Notes: generated from the sequence alone by a model not told the origin. A stretch of 64,000 bases of DNA from Nymphalis io (GCF_905147045.1 NC_065888.1:14203001-14267000), one strand, 5' to 3'; positions 10,852-22,404 are shown, numbered from the stretch's first letter. Program-made: numbers and translations.

Positions 10852-13800
10852 TCAACAGCCAATCGTTGTCCACTGCTGAACATAGGCCTCTCCCAAGGTG
10901 CGCCAAAGCTCCCTGTCCTCCGCCTTCCGCATCCAGTTGGTGCCCGCCACCTTCTTAAGGTCGTCGGTCCACCTGGCTGGAGGGCGCCCTACGCTGCGCT
11001 TGCCGATTCGCGGTCTCCACTCTAGGACTCGTCTGCTCCAACGGCCATCGGTCCTACGACATACGTGACCAGCCCACTGCCACTTCAGCCTGCTAATTTT
11101 GCAAGCTATGTCGGTGACTCCGGTTCTTTTCCGGATAATCTCATTTCTGATCTTATCCTTCAAAGATACTCCGAGCATAGCTCGCTCCATAGCACGCTGA
11201 GCGACTTTGAATTTGTGGACTAGTCCCGCAGTTAGTGTCCACGTTTCGGCACCGTATGTCATGGCAGGTAAGACGCATTGGTTGAAGACTTTCGTCTTCA
11301 AACATTGCGGTATAGACGACTTGAGGACTTGACGAAGGTTGCCAAATGCTGCCCATCCCAAGCGAATTCTTCGATCGGCTTCCTTCTCGAAGTTGTTCCT
11401 ACCGATTTGTATAATCTGTCCTAGGTAGGTATATTCACTAACAACTTCGAGAGGTTTCCCCTCGACGTATATCGGTCCCGGCACGACATGCCTATTGAAC
11501 ATGACCTTGGTCTTGTCCAAGTTCATGCCGAGACCGACACACCGGGAAGACTCGCCTAGGCTACGCAGCATTTCGGTGAGTTGTTCCAGCGACTCTGCTA
11601 TGATGACGATATCGTCGGCAAATCGAAGGTGTGAGATGTACTCGCCGTTTACATTGACTCCATACCTAGTCCAATCCAGCGTTTTGAAAACGTCTTCCAA
11701 CGCGTTGCTGCGAGGACAATAGATGCGCATGCGACCATATTGCCGAAGGGGCGTATCCATACGTGTGACGACATACATCAGACCACTGCAACATCACCTG
11801 ATCCATGACGTGGTTGATCAGGTGATGTTTGTGCTGCGTTTAGACGCATTGTGCACTCGCCACAACAGTTTCGGGGATATTACATACCCCTGTCTCACCC
11901 CTCTGCGCAGTTGGATCGCCTTCGTCTTACAGTCCTGGATGTGGACAGTCATTGTAGCGGCGTTGTACAGACATCTCAGTACCTCGATATATCTCCAATC
12001 GATATGACATCTCTGCAATGAGTCGAGCACTGCCCAGGTTTCGATGGAGTCGAAGGCTTTCTCGTAGTCCACAAATGCCATACACAGCGGCTGATTGTAC
12101 TCTTCGGTCTTCTGCACAATCTGCCGAACAGTATGGATGTGGTCCACGGTGCTGTAGCCTGATCGAAAGCCGGCTTGCTCTGGGGGCTGGAACTCGTCAA
12201 GTCGTCTGGCGAGACGGTTCGTGACGACTCTTGAGAACAGCTTATACACGTGACTCAGGAGGGAAATTGGTCTGTAGTTTTTCAAGAGGGTTTTATCACC
12301 TTTCTTGAAAAACAGTACCACCTCACTCCCGCTCCACGTTTCCGGGGTCTTGCCATGTTGGATGACGGAATTAAAGAGGCTTGCTAGCTCTTTCAGGACC
12401 GGAGTCCCGCCTGCCTTAAGCAACTCTGTTGTGATTCCGTCATCTCCCGGAGATTTGTTGTTTTTAAGCTGTTCTAGAGCCGCCCTAATCTCTCCTTGGT
12501 CAACGACCGGGAGCTCCTCGGAGTAATGGCGCATAAGAGGGGCGCGCTGGTCATCAATACTGATTCCCATGGGTTTATCCGATCTTGAAGAGAACAACTG
12601 CCCATAAAACCTCTCTACTTCTCCGATAATCTCAGGCCTAGAGGTATCGACCCCACCATTTTCAGTTTTAAGTTTTGTCAAACGCGGCCTCCCAAACTTG
12701 CGAGCGAACACTTTCGATCCCCGATTTTGCTCAATCGCAGCCTTGATGGCACGGGTATTGGAGCGTCGGAGATCGCGTCGCGTCAGCGTTTTTATTGTTC
12801 GGTTTAAGGCCTTATCTGACAAAAACGATGGTAGTTCTCGTCGTTTTCTCATGAGCTCGAGTGTCTCAGCAGAGAGTTTTGGTGCGTTGTCTCTTCTCTG
12901 TGGCGGAAAACACTTGCGGGATATGTTTTGCAGTATTTTGACCAGCGTGTCGGTTCTCTCATCAATGCTGCTTATGGTTTCCAACGCGGTGAATTGATTT
13001 TGAAGTTCCATTTGGAACTTTTCGGAGCCTTGAGCAGCTTGGAGCATGGTAGGTCGGAGAGTAGACCTCATCATTCTCGATCTTTCGGCTTTTAAGTTGA
13101 TATTTAGAGTGCCTCGAACCAAGCGGTGATCACTTCCGGTATTAAACCTGTTGATCACTGAAACATCTCTAAATATGTGCCTTTTATTCGAGATGATAAA
13201 GTCTATCTCGTTCCTTGTCACGTTATCGGGGCTTCGCCAGGTCCACCTCCTCTGAGGCTTCTTTTGAAAGAAAGAATTCATCAAAAAAAGCCCCTGCGCT
13301 TCGAGAAAGTTTACCAGCATTTGCCCCCTGTGATTTCTGCAGCCCAAGCCGTAAGGTCCGACTTTCGATTCACCGCTATCTTGTACTCCCACTTTAGCAT
13401 TAAAGTCTCCCATAACAACATTGTAGTGGGCCCTCGAGGTGTCGTTGAGGGCCTTTGCGATGTCCTCGTACATCGCTTCGACCACATCATCAGAGTATGT
13501 CGAAGTTGGCGCATATACCTGTACAACTTTCAGGGAGTACCTGTCGGAAAGTTTTAGGACAAGGTACGCTACCCGGTTCGACACACTACTGATTTCCACA
13601 ATGCTGCTAATGAGATCCTTTTTGACTAGAAAACCGACACCACCCTGGGAGAGGTTATCACCTTCGCGGAAGTAGAGTAAGTTACCGGACTCTAGAGTTA
13701 TCGTGTCCTCCCCCTGTCTTCGGACTTCAGATAACCCCAGTATATGCCAGTTTATATGACTTAACTCTACTTCTAATTCGGCGAGGTGATGGTCCAGCCT

Positions 13801-13968
13801 CATCGAGCGTCCATTATACGTTGCCATTTTCAGTCGTTTTATACGGTAGCCTGCCGTGAACCGGTGATTCTTAGCACCCCCTGCCCTGCCGATACCGCGA
13901 CCGCTAGCTTGGTCGGGCCTAGCGGGCTTGCCGGTAACTGGGGGCCTTTTTTTGGGCGCATCTGCCAT
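10852..13968 (-). pseudogene. RTE endonuclease-reverse transcriptase ORF, broken
   Basis: The single frame starts at ATG 13968 (MADAPKKRPP...). Residues 48-283 are an apurinic-type endonuclease that nicks the target: N52 in TYNGRS, E81 in GLSEVRR, D188 and N190 in GDFNAK, S279-D280-H281. The linker and RT follow: AGFRSGYST near 599-607, palm A motif FVDYEKAFD at 632-640, RQG(Y)VISP at 692-699. An insertion brings two in-frame TGA codons (the first at 11818-11820). The same frame then resumes with NALEDVF, FADD, LGMNLDKTKVM, YLGQII and a C-terminal part with WAGHVCRR and GRPPARWTDDL, to a stop near 10852. RQGY replaces the RQGD seen in the other copies. No working full protein is expected. Confidence 0.94.
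11708..11863. mobile_element. 156 bp hairpin-cored insertion inside the RTE ORF
   Basis: Compared with the copies at 3277-5012 and 59232-60855, the triplet GTG after CGCGTTG is replaced here by 156 bp. The ends form an imperfect terminal inverted repeat: GTTGCTGCGAGGACAATAG at the left against GTTGTGGCGAGTGCACAAT read inward from the right, counting the flanking GTTG/CAAC. The centre holds a perfect 14 bp inverted repeat, AACATCACCTGATC at 11789-11802 and its complement at about 11815-11828, around a 12 nt loop. The net gain is 153 bp (51 codons), so frame is kept but two TGA stops lie in the hairpin arms. A MITE or foldback element is possible; I recognise no family. Confidence 0.75.
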
Positions 13969-14167
13969 TTAGGGAGGTGGTTTGCCCATACTCGCCGCGC
14001 TGGGCAGGCGTGTTGGCGAGCGCAGTAGGGAGTAAGATGTTTATGGGAGGGGGGACGCTGCTGCCCATCCCCCCTTTTCCCCGTCCCTCAGTCGCCTCTT
14101 ACGACACCCACGGGATGAGATTGGGGGAGTACTATTCTAAGCCGGTACTCCAGGTATTAACGGCTTT

Positions 14168-14300
14168 ACTTAACATTAATGTTGTTTGGGTTGTAATTAG
14201 TCAAGAATTGTTGTGTCTTCGTCTTTCAAAGGCCAAATTAATGATGATAGAAAGAGACAAATCAGTGCTCGATAAACAATACTTATAAGTAAGGCGGTTA
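14168..14300 (+). repeat. Old repeat unit (family D) disrupted by RTE
   Basis: About 14228-14300 (GGCCAAATTAATGATGATAGAAAGAGACAAATC ... ACTTATAAGTAAGGCGGTTAG in part) matches 26480-26530 plus 26840-26860 with scattered differences. The unit is therefore repeated in the genome. At 26.5 kb it lies upstream of LINE C-terminal coding sequence, so it may be part of that LINE. Confidence 0.6.
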
Positions 14301-14892
14301 GATCATAAGTCTGTTAATGTAGTATAAAATTATTAGGTAAGAGTACCACTTAATGTCAGATGTATCTATTACACAACAAATTGTATGAGAAATTATGGTA
14401 AACAATATTGTTTTGTTTCAAACAAAGTACAATCCTCATTCCAACGTACACAATGAAATGGGTATAATTTATTTCTAGTGTGAAGTATTATTTCTGTTAT
14501 AAGCCTGTTATACAATATGATTACTTTAATGTATATTTTGTTTTACGTAACATAACTAATATTCGTATCACGCGCGTAACTTAACGTACGTAGGAAAAAC
14601 TATATTTTATGCTTTCAGGGTAAGTATATTATATACTTACATTATATAAGAAAAGACAAAGGAAATATTTTGTTTTTGGAATACATTTTTATAAGTCCGT
14701 GAAGTATCTTCGCATGTAACAGATTTATGATGTCTGTAATGCTATTTATTTAAATTGAAATTTTAAAAGCCTCATAAGCGTAGTGTTCCAGATTCGAATC
14801 TAGAGTGTGGCCTATAAAAGCTACTGCGTTTTTACTGTGAAAAAATATATGTCGTGGTCAGTTGAGCTTTAACTGTATTATGCTTTATATCG
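14300..14892. other. No gene seen; tRNA-box-like scrap
   Basis: AT-rich. At 14787-14802, CAGATTCGAATCTAG resembles a B box, but it has no partner A box or stem. Nothing else is recognised. Confidence 0.4.
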
Positions 14893-14979
14893 AAAGCTGC
14901 TGTAGATGTGTGTCTTTATTTAAAGCTGCTGTAGATGTGTGTTTTTATTTAAAGCTGCTGTAGATGTGTGTTTTTATTT
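14893..14979 (+). repeat. 29 bp tandem repeat, three copies
   Basis: Three abutting copies of a 29 bp unit beginning AAAGCTGCTGTAGATGTGTG and ending TATTT lie at 14893-14921, 14922-14950 and 14951-14979. They differ by a single C/T in the first unit. Near-identity points to a recent local duplication or an actively changing minisatellite. Confidence 0.95.
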
Positions 14980-14992
14980 TTATTTATGTATG

Positions 14993-15324
14993 TGGCCATA
15001 TTTTTTCAGTAAAGTACAGTAACAACCTGTGAATGTCTCACTGCTGAGCTAAGGTCTCCTCTTCTTTTTTTTTTGAGGGAAGGTTTTGGTTATTCCACCA
15101 AGCTGCTCCAATGAGGGGTGGTGGAATACACATGTGACAGAATTTCAGTGAAATTAAATACATGCAGGTTTCCTCACGATATTTTCCTTCACCATCAAGC
15201 ACGAAATGAATTATAACACAAATTGAATTCATGAAAATTAATTAGTGCATGCCCGCGTATGAATCCACGTTCATCGGTTAAGATTCCCACGGTCTTACCA
15301 CTGGGCCATCATGGCCATATTTTT
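14993..15324 (-). mobile_element. SINE A, full length, 13 bp TSD
   Basis: A family A copy on the minus strand at about 15006-15311, with AACAACCTGTGAATGTCTCAC at the tail side and CTTACCACTGGGCCATCATGG at the head. Flanking direct repeats TGGCCATATTTTT lie at 14993-15005 and 15312-15324. The body is moderately diverged (GCATGCCCGCGTATGAATCC at the B box). Confidence 0.88.
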
Positions 15325-16229
15325 AACTAAATGAAACCTAATTAATTATTAACAAATCAAAATTACAAATAACTAATGAACGAAATATGACCGTATGAAT
15401 TGGCGATAAGAATGCTAGTAGCACTTTCTTTTCTTTCCCTGTGAATTCTCCCACCAAAATAAACCATTTAAATATATTATCTACCTATATATAGACCAAA
15501 AGCGTGAGACATGCTATATATATTGGGTTTGGTTTTCGATATTGGATGATATTTGTGTGTGCATATTTATTATAGTATTTAGTAGTATGTTATTAATAAT
15601 ATAATAAAACTAGTCGAGCCTTTAAACGTCTCAGTACAATAGATAAAGGTAGTTAGATCATTATGTTTTGTTAAAAAATTGTGCTATGCTTACATATAAA
15701 AACATACAAAACACACACACATGACTTTCTATCCCCCATCTAACATTAACAAAAATATATATAAAAGTCTTTGAATTTAAAAATAGGATTGAGTTCTATT
15801 TTGGAAGACAATTTATAGTATAATTTTTAAAAGTACACAGACGTTAATCGGTTGCTAAAATTCAAAACGTGAATACAAAATAAATATTCAAGAATTTCGT
15901 CAAAATATTCAAATAACTTTATGTATTATCTACGTTACGTCTTCGCCACGATTTTCCAATCAGAAAGTCACTTCGATGTTAGAAGTTTTAATGGCATTTG
16001 GGAAGGAAAAACCGCTCAAGCGTGAATTATTTGGTACCGAATGTATCTTTAATACAAGTTTAGTGGAAAACAAACCGTTTTCTTTTTCATATAAAGTAAA
16101 GACCGATTCGTCTTCTACATTATTGAAAATATATTAAAAGCTTCTTTGCGTCATATGTAGCATCGTTGTATGTCTATAAATTAAAAAAATATATTATTTT
16201 TATTTTTACTTGGATTTAGCACATCGGGG
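15325..16229. other. AT-rich stretch, no gene seen
   Basis: No exon, RNA gene or repeat family recognised. Confidence 0.5.
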
Positions 16230-16482
16230 TCAAACTGCCCACTCATCAAATATCCTACCACCAAATAGAAATACTCAGTGTTGTTTTGTTACGGCTGGAA
16301 AAGTGAGTGAGCCGGTGTAATTGTACAAGGGATAACGGATTTTAGTTCCCGAGGTTGATGGCGCATTGGTGATTGAAATAATAGTTAATATTTCTTACAG
16401 CGTCAATGTTTAAGGGCGGGGGCGACCACTTACCACCAGGTGACCTATTTGCCCATCGACCTAATTATTTCATAAAAATCTT
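16230..16482 (+). mobile_element. Family C element, old and diverged
   Basis: CCCACTCATCAAATATCCTACC, GTGAGTGAGCCGGTGTAATT and CGACCACTTACCACCAGGTGA mark a plus-strand family C copy that has lost its head and accumulated many changes. The tail CATAAAAATC has lost most of its A-run. Confidence 0.75.
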
Positions 16483-17107
16483 TTCACTTCCCACTTTTCA
16501 CTTCCCACACTTCCCACAGCATTGTATTTCAGATATTGTCCAGAAATCACCTAGAGCATGGATGAGATCACTGTAAGTGATGAAGTTTTTTCATTATTTA
16601 TATTGTATCAGCTAACTTTTTTCAAAATTAAAATTTTAGTTAAATTTTAACTATTTTTATAATTATATATGTATATACCATTTAGGTAATAATAGTATAT
16701 AAACATAATACAAATAAATAATAATTGTAACGTATCATTTCATTACCTATAATAAGATCCCACTGAATTTATTTAATATTTTATTTATTTAAATGCGTGC
16801 TTAGTTGGTGATCTAATGTGCGAAGGAACAAATAATGAGTAAATAGACGTCGTATTGTAAAATGTTCGATTCCGGATTCTTATAATATTCTTGACCAACG
16901 TCCATTTATAAAAAAATACTTCGTTTCATCAAAATTATGAAATCCAATTGGCTCGTCTCGGTAAAATCTACATTACGAAACGGCAGCTTTACATTAAATT
17001 TAATCTTGTGAAATGATTGAAAGGTGCTCGTAAGATCGTACTTGAATAAAGTATATCAACATTTTGATTAATCCTTATTATATTATAATAAAGCTCTAAC
17101 TGATTCT
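16483..17107. other. AT-rich stretch, no gene seen
   Basis: Contains CTTTTCACTTCCCA in near tandem at about 16480-16515 and otherwise no recognised feature. Confidence 0.45.
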
Positions 17108-17468
17108 TTGGTCATATCTGGCTTACAAGACCGCAGATACCGAGGTCTTTAGTTCAAACTCCATATCGGATCATTAAAGAGTTATTGGGTATTTCTCTTG
17201 AGAAATTCCCAGTAGCAGCCTAGAGTCTGGAAATGAAGTGTTTGCACTCCTATGCCTTGGAAAGCGCGTTAGGCTGTTGGTTCTACGCTTTAAGCATCTC
17301 TCTCTCTCTCTCACTCGCTCTTTCTCGTCGTATCGGATTTGCTGTCCCGTTTGATTATGAGAGAGGGATGAGGGAATATAGAGTACATTTATATGTTTAC
17401 ACTTTAGCAATATAGTACGGCTATTATAGTGCTTAGAGCTTTGTTTGAGATAGGCCGTTATGGCCAAT
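17108..17468 (+). mobile_element. SINE B, full length, diverged, with CT repeat
   Basis: The tRNA-like head (GGTCATATCTGGCTTACAAGACCGC, then AGTTCAAACTCC) is followed by the family B body (AGCAGCCTAGAGTCTGGAA, GGATTTGCTGTCCCGTTTGA). A (CT)n run grew inside the copy at 17299-17322. The (ATT)n tail is lost, ending GGCCGTTATGGCCAATTT. Confidence 0.8.
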
Positions 17469-18149
17469 TTTTATTTATTTTCGTTATAATTTTTATGCGA
17501 GTCATATTAATGACATTGAAACATTATTTATAATAATATTGTCTGTCTTTACATTTATACTTAAACGACTTCTATATTGGTTTTAAAATAGAACTACAAA
17601 ACTATGTATTCAAAATATTACTAATAGTCCTATTTTCATAAATTTAATGCTTTTGTTAGTTGTGGGTCGCTTGATGACTTGCAATGCTTATTGAATTTAA
17701 GAAAGATATACTGCATCTTTAGGATACATTAGAAATATTTTATTGAATGTGTGACATTTCTTCTTTCGTTTCGCATGTTTCAAATTATCTAAAATTTTAT
17801 CTCTATAAATTTTAGATATTAAACAAAAGCAGCTTTTGTAATCACGTTTTATCAAGTGAATAATATTTTATCTCTTTATCCAATTCTATTATAACTAAAA
17901 GATATTTAAAAAATATACTCTGAAGTTATCCTCTAAAGTTGGTAGTAAAATCGAGACTGATGCAAATCTACAATTTTTTTGTCGAAAATTATTCGTCTGT
18001 AAAGTAAAATTTATTAAACGAAACATCCTAATATTTTAAGTGGAAATACAAATCAGTGTTCAGTTCACTATAAAATCGCTTAAAAGCATTTAGTTTTATA
18101 CCAGCTTAGCTAATGATTCAGTTAATCTTTATAGAGTCAATCAACAATG
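17469..18149. other. AT-rich stretch, no gene seen
   Basis: No recognised feature. Confidence 0.45.
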
Positions 18150-18355
18150 TATTGCCAATGGTCCAGTGGATAGCTTATTTAGGTTACAGATGGTAAAGTG
18201 CTGGGTTAAATCCCTGGGTCGGGTCAATAAAACATTCCATATATTTGTTTTTACACAACCATCTCGTAAAGCACGAAAAGCTATTGGTTCTACCCGGAAA
18301 TTACACCGGTCGTGTCAAATCGCGATGCTATCGAATGAATGAGTTAGACTACAAG
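18150..18355 (+). mobile_element. SINE B, degenerate
   Basis: AATGGTCCAGTGGATAGCTTA (A-box region) and CTGGGTTAAATCCCTGGGTCG (B-box region) head a short degraded body with AAAGCTATTGGTTCTACC and CCGGTCGTGTCAAATC. The 3' third is missing. Confidence 0.7.
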
Positions 18356-18404
18356 ACAGCGAACCTGAAATTTGAACGGGATAATTGTTTGTTGTAAGGA
18401 AGCA

Positions 18405-18605
18405 TATTAAGAAAAAGCCTTGGATCGGTGAGATTGCGCTTTCTTTAGACTGTATCATGGCGAGTGCTCTGAGAAATTATTCTTTTATTCCTGCTTCCCC
18501 TTACCTTCACAAATCTACGCGTGCTGGCTCCCGATGTTACCGCCTAACTGTGACATCAATTCCATCACGGACGAAGAAATTTAGCAACATTGATACGCCC
18601 TCTAT
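18405..18605 (+). pseudogene. LINE C-terminal coding fragment
   Basis: The plus strand codes LYCIMASALRNYSFIPASPY-like sequence, then HKSTRAGSRCYRLTVTSIPS and RTKKFSN. This closely matches the C-terminal peptide of the LINE at 30430-30783 on the minus strand. That peptide, conserved after the RT of CR1/jockey-type LINEs, carries no catalytic residues. Both ends are lost: about 65 codons remain and no 3' tail is visible. Confidence 0.85.
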
Positions 18606-18855
18606 AAAATAATGTTGGTAAGTAACTAATTAAGAAAACAAATATGACAAATTTTTTGAAGCTGCTTCCTTACTAAATAATTGACTAATAAAATAACTGA
18701 CTTGGTTTTATATCAAATCTCAGAACAGTTTCCGTTCAAATTGCGTTGAGTCTTGTATTTTTTACATTTTATGTTTTTGATAGGATACTACTATATAATA
18801 CTACGTTGCTATATCAACTTATGACATTAAGTCAGATATGCTGATTAAGATTAAG

Positions 18856-19148
18856 ACTGGTGGTAGGGTTTTTTTCAAGCTCGTATGGGTAGGTAGCACC
18901 CACTCATCAGATATTCTACCGCTAAACAGCAGTACTTGGTATTGCTGTGTTCCGGTTTGAAGGGTGAGTTAGCCAGTGTAATTACAGGCACAAGGGACAT
19001 AACATCTTAGTTCCCAAGGTTGGTGGCGTATTGATGATGTAAGCGATGGTTAACATTTCTTAAAATGCCAATGTCTATGGGCGTTGGTGACCACTTACCA
19101 TCAGGTGGCCCATATGCTCGTCCGCCTAACGATACTATAAAAAAAATC
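18856..19148 (+). mobile_element. Family C element, full length
   Basis: The copy runs from ACTGGTGGTAGGGTTTTTTT through CACCCACTCATCAGATATTC, GTGAGTTAGCCAGTGTAATTACAGGC and ACCACTTACCATCAGGTGGCC to CGTCCGCCTAACGATACTATAAAAAAAA. It has an intact A-tail and few differences from its relatives, so it is fairly young. Confidence 0.92.
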
Positions 19149-19599
19149 CTCGTGGTCTGAGTAATAAGGTTCCACTCTTAGGGTACGCACACTTAAATAA
19201 TTCCGGAGGATAATCCAATAACTGTATATTCATGTTAAGGGCTAAGCGAAAGAAAACAAAGGGAAATCTTCGATAATCATAATTTTTCAAAGACAATGTT
19301 TCCATTTAGAATTTTCCACGCCCCATCGTAAGAAATAAAGTCGAATTATACAATTATATCATATTTGAATCGTTTTCTTATATAATGTATAAAATTGAAT
19401 ATTATATAGAATAGAAAATATCACGCCACTTATTACACATACAAGGTTTTATATACGAGAATATTTGCAAATATGCTAACGTAAGTATTATAAAAATATT
19501 GTAAATTACTCAACAAAAAGAGTAGAAAAAAGGCTATGTATTGTTTAGTTTAGTTGTAAAGGAGAAAAGTACATATAATAAAATAATTTGATTGATAGT
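19149..19599. other. AT-rich stretch, no gene seen
   Basis: No recognised feature. Confidence 0.45.
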
Positions 19600-19830
19600 A
19601 TGTTATCGTGTCACTTGTATAGAGAAGCAAATTTTTAAGATAAATATTTTAACTAAAAACACGTATACACTACAGTATAAGTATAAAAGTGGCGACTGAC
19701 CTGTAACATTGCAACTTGAGCATTCGCATTAATCAGAGTAGCCACCGTATCGTTCGTTCGAGCTCCGAAAGCTCGGCTGTGGTCTGTCGAATAAAGATTT
19801 TGAATCTCGTTTTTCCACGAAATCATTTAA
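19600..19830 (+). promoter_or_regulatory. Candidate solo LTR or promoter-like block
   Basis: A TATA box TATAAAAG at about 19681-19688 precedes a GC-richer block (TAGCCACCGTATCGTTCGTTCG, CTCCGAAAGCTCGGCTGTGG) and an AATAAA signal at about 19788-19793. Promoter and poly(A) signal within about 110 bp is the U3-R-U5 order of a retrotransposon LTR. I could not fix TG...CA ends or a flanking TSD, and no LTR-element coding sequence is nearby, so a solo LTR is a hypothesis. A host promoter is the alternative. Confidence 0.35.
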
Positions 19831-20940
19831 GTCCTAATCATCGCATTAAGCACGTAACGCTCATTTTAACAGACAAATTGTAATGTATAACAAATTTAAT
19901 TCAAATGCAGTTTTTAAAGTCCAAATGGATTCATATTTTATATTATTTAGGGATATTAATATGGTTTATAAAGTGAAAAAAAGTTTATTGCATTAGAAAC
20001 GTTACGTTACGTTTGGAGCACTCAACGTTGACCTTGAAATTTGACACTTTTTGCATCAAAGAAGTTTCATTTCTAAATTTGAATGATACTTTTATATTAT
20101 GAAGTACTTCATACATCGAATAATTGTCATTTCATAGACATAATATCCCTTTGAAGATGAAACGTTTCCATGAAATTGTAAAAATGGCAGAAAATATTTA
20201 TGCTAATGAGTTATATTACAGCTCGTGTCAGACTCGAGTGATATTGATTTCGGCTTTCCATCTTTAGTTCCGCTTAGATCACGTAAAATTTGTAAAATTA
20301 TACACCCTTTGAAGATCTTTTGATCGTGTAATCGGTACACCTAAGGAGATAAGGATAATACATAAGATAAAGTCAGATAAAAAATTAAAATCTAAATTAT
20401 TTTCCATTAAATATAATAAAAGTAAAATGTTTTGGAAGATAATAATATGTTATAACTCAAAATATATATTTTAATAACAATTGATATAGATAATTTATGT
20501 TTACTTATAAAAATGAGGTTATTTGTGAGAGATTACGAACTGGTTGATGTCTTTACCTGTAACATTAATGCATTGTTAAAATAAGATTTACTTTAAATAA
20601 AATAAGATAATTTTAAGACGAATAATACAGAGATATAAAGATATAAGACTATAAAGACATTAAACTACTCATAATAAAAGAATATTTCGTTTTAAATTCT
20701 AGAAAATTCTTCTATGAAAATGTGCTTTAATGCCATCCAATAACGATGCAAGTTTTTAAACGAACGTCTTACGGCATTCAAGGACTAGGAATTACAATTG
20801 CGCACAGCATGACTATGAGCGATTAGCGGAATGGTAGTATTTTATTTTATTATAAGGCTTTTTGCATAATCATTGCACTAATATACATTGGTAATATATT
20901 GATATTAATAATTCGTATGCTCTTGGTTTTGTAACACAAC
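19831..20940. other. AT-rich stretch, no gene seen
   Basis: No exon, RNA gene or repeat family recognised. Confidence 0.45.
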
Positions 20941-21199
20941 AGTAACAGTCTATGAATGTCACACTCCTGGGCTAAGGCCTCCTCTCCTTTTTTGAGGAGA
21001 AGGTTTCGAGCTTATTCCACCACGTTGCTTCAATTAGGGTTGGTGGAAAACGCATGTGAGAGAATTACAGTAAAATTAGAGTGCGAAGTGAGAAGAGTGC
21101 AAGTTTCCTCGCGATGAAAATTCAGTGGTGCTTGTCCGGGTTTGAACCCACAATTATCGGTTAAGATTCTCGCGTTCTAACCACTAGGCCATCTCGGCT
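20941..21199 (-). mobile_element. SINE A with internal deletion
   Basis: A minus-strand family A copy. About 45 bp of the CACCGTCAAGCACGAGATG block are lost between TTTCCTCGCGATG and AAAATTCAGTGG. The head keeps GGGTTTGAACCCACAA and CTAACCACTAGGCCATCTCGG, so the Pol III boxes are almost intact. Confidence 0.88.
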
Positions 21200-22159
21200 T
21201 ACACACATACAATATAAAATAGTTTGGTTTTTTTTTTTTTGGTAATAGGGCAATTAAGAGTTTTTTATAGAAGAGTTTGCTAATGTAACAGTTCTCCCGT
21301 ATTTACAAAAGAACGTAAAATCGTTAGACCGCTTGGTATGCATCTTCTCTATCGTGGTCAATGAGCGTGTAAGAATAGAATACAGAGCACTTCTTAGCCG
21401 ACACCCTTGAACGAAATAGTATCTTTAATTCAGTTGGCTAATCTTCGCAATTAGTTGCCGCGGTCTAGATGAGGTCCATTAGGCATAAGTTTTTATTATT
21501 AAATGAGTCAAGCTCAGCGCAAGCTCATAGCTTTTATATTTAGAAAAAAAAATCGGCAACAGTTTCAAATGTTAGAAAGTTAGCACTAACGGATATAGAC
21601 ATTTGTATGTTATTCGACTTTCCATAAAAGATGAACATGGAACATAATAGTAAGTAAGTCTACTGACGAAAAACTTCCATTCGCATAATTCCAAGATTTC
21701 TAGATAAAATCTTCTGTATTATTGTCAGATGGGCCGTTAGAATAAATTTTCCCTATATTTATTTAAGAAATTGACTTCGAGCAAATTCCTTTATGTAGCA
21801 TTTTAGTAGCTAAAGCAAATAATTTGTACAAATACTTGGGAACTCAATACTTCGATGCTTAGAACACTTACAACCTTTTATATCCACAATTTGACTATGG
21901 AACGGTGGTATGGAAATTATAGGAAATATTTCCATCAACCGACGGTAGAACTTTGATAATTCGATGCCGCATTCTTCAATTAATAACAACCATTATTATA
22001 AGCGAGCACTTTTAAATCATCATGTCGGTATGTAGATTCTACCGAGAAAAACTCGCAAACTCGGTAGTAACTTTTAACCGCCAATAATTAAGCAAAAAAA
22101 AGATCCAAAACATTACATTTATTTTTCTAAAAGTTATAAATCTATGATGTTTAAATAGA
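21200..22159. other. AT-rich stretch, no gene seen
   Basis: No exon or repeat family recognised. A 12 bp T-run lies near 21229. Confidence 0.45.
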
Positions 22160-22195
22160 ATTTAAGTATTTTAGAGAACGCTAAAATACTTAAAT
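22160..22195. repeat. Perfect 15 bp hairpin, 6 nt loop
   Basis: The arms 22160-22174 (ATTTAAGTATTTTAG) and 22181-22195 are exact reverse complements around AGAACG. Confidence 0.93.
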
Positions 22196-22404
22196 ATTTT
22201 CCGCTTCGAAAGCGTAAACTAAAAAAGAATAGAAAGAATTCATTGAAAAACAGAAATACTCCTATAAGTTTATCGACATTCTTTCAATAATACAAATGTA
22301 AAGGATTTTAAAATACGACTATGTAAAAATTTATTACAATTGACAAATCCATACGATGGGAATAATTACAATTATATACACAGACACACATCAGATGGTA
22401 TTTA

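Larger units (their letters stand above)
10837..14167 (-). mobile_element. RTE-type LINE, full length, 12 bp TSD
   Basis: A complete RTE-clade element of about 3.3 kb on the minus strand at 10849-14155. It is flanked by the exact TSD ATTAACGGCTTT at 10837-10848 and 14156-14167. A GC-rich 5' leader of about 187 bp (14155-13969) precedes one long frame coding endonuclease then RT. The 3' end comes directly after the stop codon, with a TTGA-type tail and no poly(A), as is usual for RTE elements. It inserted into a site reading ATTAACGGCTTTACTTAACA. It is the reference copy in this window for the other RTE pieces, although its ORF is broken by a 156 bp insertion. Confidence 0.95.

Noticed and set aside
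11779..11820. Two in-frame TGA codons near a hairpin in the RTE ORF as selenocysteine recoding
   Set aside because: The stops come with a foreign insertion absent from other RTE copies, and no selenocysteine element core was seen. RTE enzymes have no known selenocysteine.
14893..14979. CRISPR-like array
   Set aside because: Units abut with no spacers, and the sequence is eukaryotic; it is a minisatellite.
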